Source of the DNA: a virus
DNA: 24,195 nt
Direction: 5' to 3' (one strand)
Virus record (IMG/VR): IMGVR_UViG_3300005915_004181
Span: 1-24,195 of that record
Position 1 is the first letter of the stretch; each line of letters begins with the position of its first letter. Position numbers and translations under genes: made by a program. A model generated the notes under the pieces. That model worked only from the letters and a program-made list of their open reading frames with translations, did no database searches and was not told the origin of the DNA. Positions 22,259 through 24,195 of the stretch are shown piece by piece.

Positions 22259-23786
22259 CAAAAAAGTCGTCATCAAGCTTAGTTCTGGTGATGATTTTTA
22301 TACAATTATAGAGAAAATAAAAAAACATTTATCGCCATACGAATATAACCCTCAAACAAAATTATGGACTACAGAAAGAATGAATTTGTTAATCTTTAAA
22401 CATGTTTTTAAAGATGATAGAGTTTTTTATGAAAAAGATGTTTTAGATCTTATAAATAAGCAAGATCATTATGTTAAATATTTAGATAATTTAAAAAATA
22501 CTGAATATGACAAACCAATGAGAGATATTAGCTTAGAATTATTTAAACATCAAATGACAGCTATTAATTTTCAATTAAACGAAACCAATTCTGGTCTATT
22601 CGATGAACAAGGTCTTGGAAAAACCTTAACTACAATAAGCACATTACAGGTATTATTCGATGAGAAAAAAATTGAAAATATTGTTGTTATTTGTCCAAAT
22701 ACATTAAAATATAATTGGAAGGTTGAAATAGATAGTTTTTCTTCACTAACAAGTGCAATAATAGAAGGTTCAAAAAAACAAAAAATAGAATTGCTTGATG
22801 AAAACGCAAATGTTTATATAACAAACTTCGAATCATTAATTATTAGAAAAACAAAAAAATCAAAAGTAGATGCTAAAAGCTTTCAAGAAAAATTTGAAAA
22901 AATAATAACTGAAAAAACATGTATAGTAATTGATGAGGCACATAGAATAAAATCTGGTAATTCAAAAATTTCTAAATTTTTAAGAAAAGTTGGAAAATTA
23001 ACAAACTATAAGTATGTTTTAACTGGTACTCCAATAGCTAATAAACCTGAAGATATTTTTTATTTATTTATGTTTTTGGATGGGGGTAAATTATTAGGTA
23101 CAAATTATTATAAATTTCTTAAACAATATTGTATTTTAGGAAATAGCTTTTCTGATTTTGCCATAGTTGGATATAAAAACTTAGATAAGCTTAAATTTTT
23201 AGTTGGATTAAAATCTTTAAGAAGGTTGAAAAAAAATGTTCAAAAAAATTTACCACAAAAAATATTTCAGAATAGAATTATTGAATTATCACATGAACAT
23301 AAAAAATGTTATGAAAATTTAAAAAAAGAAATTTTAACAATTGTCAAAGAAGACAATTCAGAAAGTATAATAAAATCTTGTTTAATGAGATTGATCCAAT
23401 GTTCAAGTAATCCTCGACTTTTACAACAAGAGATTGATAGTTCAAAAATAAAAGAATTAGACAATTTATTAGAAGAACACATAGAAAGATCTGGAAATAA
23501 AGTAATTATTTGGACTAATTTTATAAATAATTTTCCATTATTACTAGAACGTTATAAAAAATATAATCCACTGTATATTAATGGAAGTGTAGCAATTGAC
23601 CAGAGACAAAAAAACATCCTGGAATTCCAGAATGTTAATAAAGTAAAATTGATAATATGTAATCCACAAGCAGCAAGTACAGGAATCACACTAACTGCAT
23701 CAAGTGTTGCTATTTATTTAGACAGAGGATTTAATCTCGTTGACTATTTACAAAGTGTTGATCGTATTCATAATAGGACAAGATAA
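22239..23786 (+). CDS. SNF2-family DNA helicase, frame broken within motif VI
   Basis: An SF2/SNF2-type ATPase. Residues 1-75 are a small N-terminal domain resembling the HARP-like region of SMARCAL1-type annealing helicases (YNPQTKLWTTE). Motif I is DEQGLGKT (122-129), motif II DEAH (232-235, in VIDEAHRIKSGNSK), motif III TGTPIANKPED, and the C-terminal lobe has VIIWTNF, NPQAASTGITLT and DYLQSVDRIHN (start of motif VI). The frame then runs into a TAA at 23784-23786 after 515 residues. The expected continuation, IGQDK...LIGKNTIDE, lies in another frame from 23773. The start overlaps the zinc-ribbon gene. Likely role: fork or recombination-intermediate remodelling, like T4 UvsW. Confidence 0.85.
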   Translation: MNVSLDNKKVVIKLSSGDDFYTIIEKIKKHLSPYEYNPQTKLWTTERMNLLIFKHVFKDDRVFYEKDVLDLINKQDHYVKYLDNLKNTEYDKPMRDISLELFKHQMTAINFQLNETNSGLFDEQGLGKTLTTISTLQVLFDEKKIENIVVICPNTLKYNWKVEIDSFSSLTSAIIEGSKKQKIELLDENANVYITNFESLIIRKTKKSKVDAKSFQEKFEKIITEKTCIVIDEAHRIKSGNSKISKFLRKVGKLTNYKYVLTGTPIANKPEDIFYLFMFLDGGKLLGTNYYKFLKQYCILGNSFSDFAIVGYKNLDKLKFLVGLKSLRRLKKNVQKNLPQKIFQNRIIELSHEHKKCYENLKKEILTIVKEDNSESIIKSCLMRLIQCSSNPRLLQQEIDSSKIKELDNLLEEHIERSGNKVIIWTNFINNFPLLLERYKKYNPLYINGSVAIDQRQKNILEFQNVNKVKLIICNPQAASTGITLTASSVAIYLDRGFNLVDYLQSVDRIHNRTR

Positions 23787-23952
23787 AATATGTTTAATCA
23801 TTAATCTTATAGGAAAAAATACAATAGATGAAGTTGTAACAAGTTGTTTATTTAAAAAGGAATCTTTGGTGAAATATATTCAAGGTGATTGTGATAAAAT
23901 AGAAAAACAAACAACCAATAAAGAATTATTAAATCAAGCATTAAATGTTTAA
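23773..23952 (+). pseudogene. Out-of-frame C-terminal end of the SNF2-family helicase
   Basis: Read from 23773, this frame gives IGQDKICLIINLIGKNTIDE and then a KKESLVKYIQGD block, the normal end of SNF2 helicases (motif VI 'RIHRIGQ', then 'TIDE.v...l..K'). Joining at codon 512 of the main frame (AAT, 23772-23774) restores RIHNIGQ and a 571-residue protein; this needs a minus-two shift or two extra bases. It has no start codon of its own with a binding site. It could be a mutation, a sequencing or assembly error, or a programmed shift. Confidence 0.75.
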
Positions 23953-24195
23953 TTTTGTAATTTTATCCATTTCTGTATCCTTAAATATTAGAAACTCAAA
24001 ATCTGGATAAGATTCTTGAATTTCTTTTTGTCTTTGTAAATCTTTTGCATTAAAGGCTATTAATAAATCTCTATCTTTTGTATATAAATTTCCAGAACTA
24101 TCTACTGTTGCTCTTTCGTCAGTTATTCCATCTTTTATTTCAACAGCACCAATTTGAATATCGCCACTTATAGTTAAAGATGCCGTTGTTGCTAA
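23941..24195 (-). CDS. C-terminal end of a leftward gene, possibly a virion protein (partial)
   Basis: An open frame enters from the right edge and stops at 23943-23941 (84 residues seen). It converges with the helicase and overlaps its last 12 bases. The segment GAVEIKDGITDERATVDSSGNLYTKD resembles the 'vEikdg.tdtra.Vd.~G.l' stretches found in many tail and baseplate proteins of phages; the tail end is DTEMDKITKLNI. If so, the structural genes begin here on the other strand. The similarity is a recalled pattern, not a search result. Confidence 0.55.
   Translation of the reverse strand, partial: LATTASLTISGDIQIGAVEIKDGITDERATVDSSGNLYTKDRDLLIAFNAKDLQRQKEIQESYPDFEFLIFKDTEMDKITKLNI

Noticed and set aside
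1-24195. tRNA genes, CRISPR arrays, insertion sequences, attachment sites
   Set aside because: No T-loop-like motif, no regularly spaced repeats, no transposase or integrase and no terminal inverted repeats were seen by eye on either strand.

Overview
The window is an AT-rich segment of what is almost certainly a large tailed-phage genome (or a prophage/phage-plasmid). Strong AGGAGG-type ribosome binding sites, TTGACT/TATAAT promoters and the codon use point to a low-GC Gram-positive or Fusobacteria-like host; the sequence alone does not separate these. There is no integrase, tRNA or rRNA, and no insertion sequence. The only hint of virion genes is a partial leftward gene at the right edge.

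Left two thirds (1-15947, all leftward). Reading in the direction of transcription, the order is: helicase loader (DnaC-like), replicative helicase (DnaB-like), short primase, a 444-base noncoding gap, a 1112-residue DNA polymerase III alpha subunit, a gp32-like single-strand binding protein, QueD, a purine phosphoribosyltransferase, dUTPase, GTP cyclohydrolase I (FolE), RecA, a PD-(D/E)xK resolvase-like nuclease, an Mre11-like metallophosphoesterase, QueE, a small DpdA-type DNA transglycosylase, QueC, a P-loop kinase-like protein, a HAD phosphatase and a zinc-ribbon protein cut by the left edge. Most genes overlap by 4-15 bases or nearly abut, so they form a few long operons. A 13-base motif with a TATAAT core recurs six times in front of this strand's operons.

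FolE, QueD, QueE and QueC together are the full GTP-to-preQ0 route. With the DpdA homologue they predict that the phage replaces part of its guanine with a 7-deazaguanine (dPreQ0 or a relative), which would protect its DNA from restriction enzymes. These genes sit inside the replication/recombination operons, so base synthesis, DNA synthesis and modification are probably co-expressed.

The boundary at 15948-16085 is a compact divergent promoter region. To its right (16086-23952, rightward) lies a run of small early-type genes (mostly unknown, several with zinc ribbons), then a divergent sigma-70-like factor, an ATP-dependent DNA ligase, small unknown genes, a FEN-type 5'-3' exonuclease and an SNF2-family helicase that is out of frame within motif VI. 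The last 255 bases hold the end of a convergent leftward gene that may be structural.

The most notable items are: (1) a duplicated noncoding element with conserved blocks between primase and polymerase; (2) two elements that start exactly at a TAG stop codon, share the same 12 bases and can fold as an H-type pseudoknot with largely different stem-2 sequences; (3) the helicase frameshift; (4) the repeated leftward promoter motif, one copy of which overlaps the rightward promoter; and (5) the complete preQ0-to-DNA modification set with a short DpdA.
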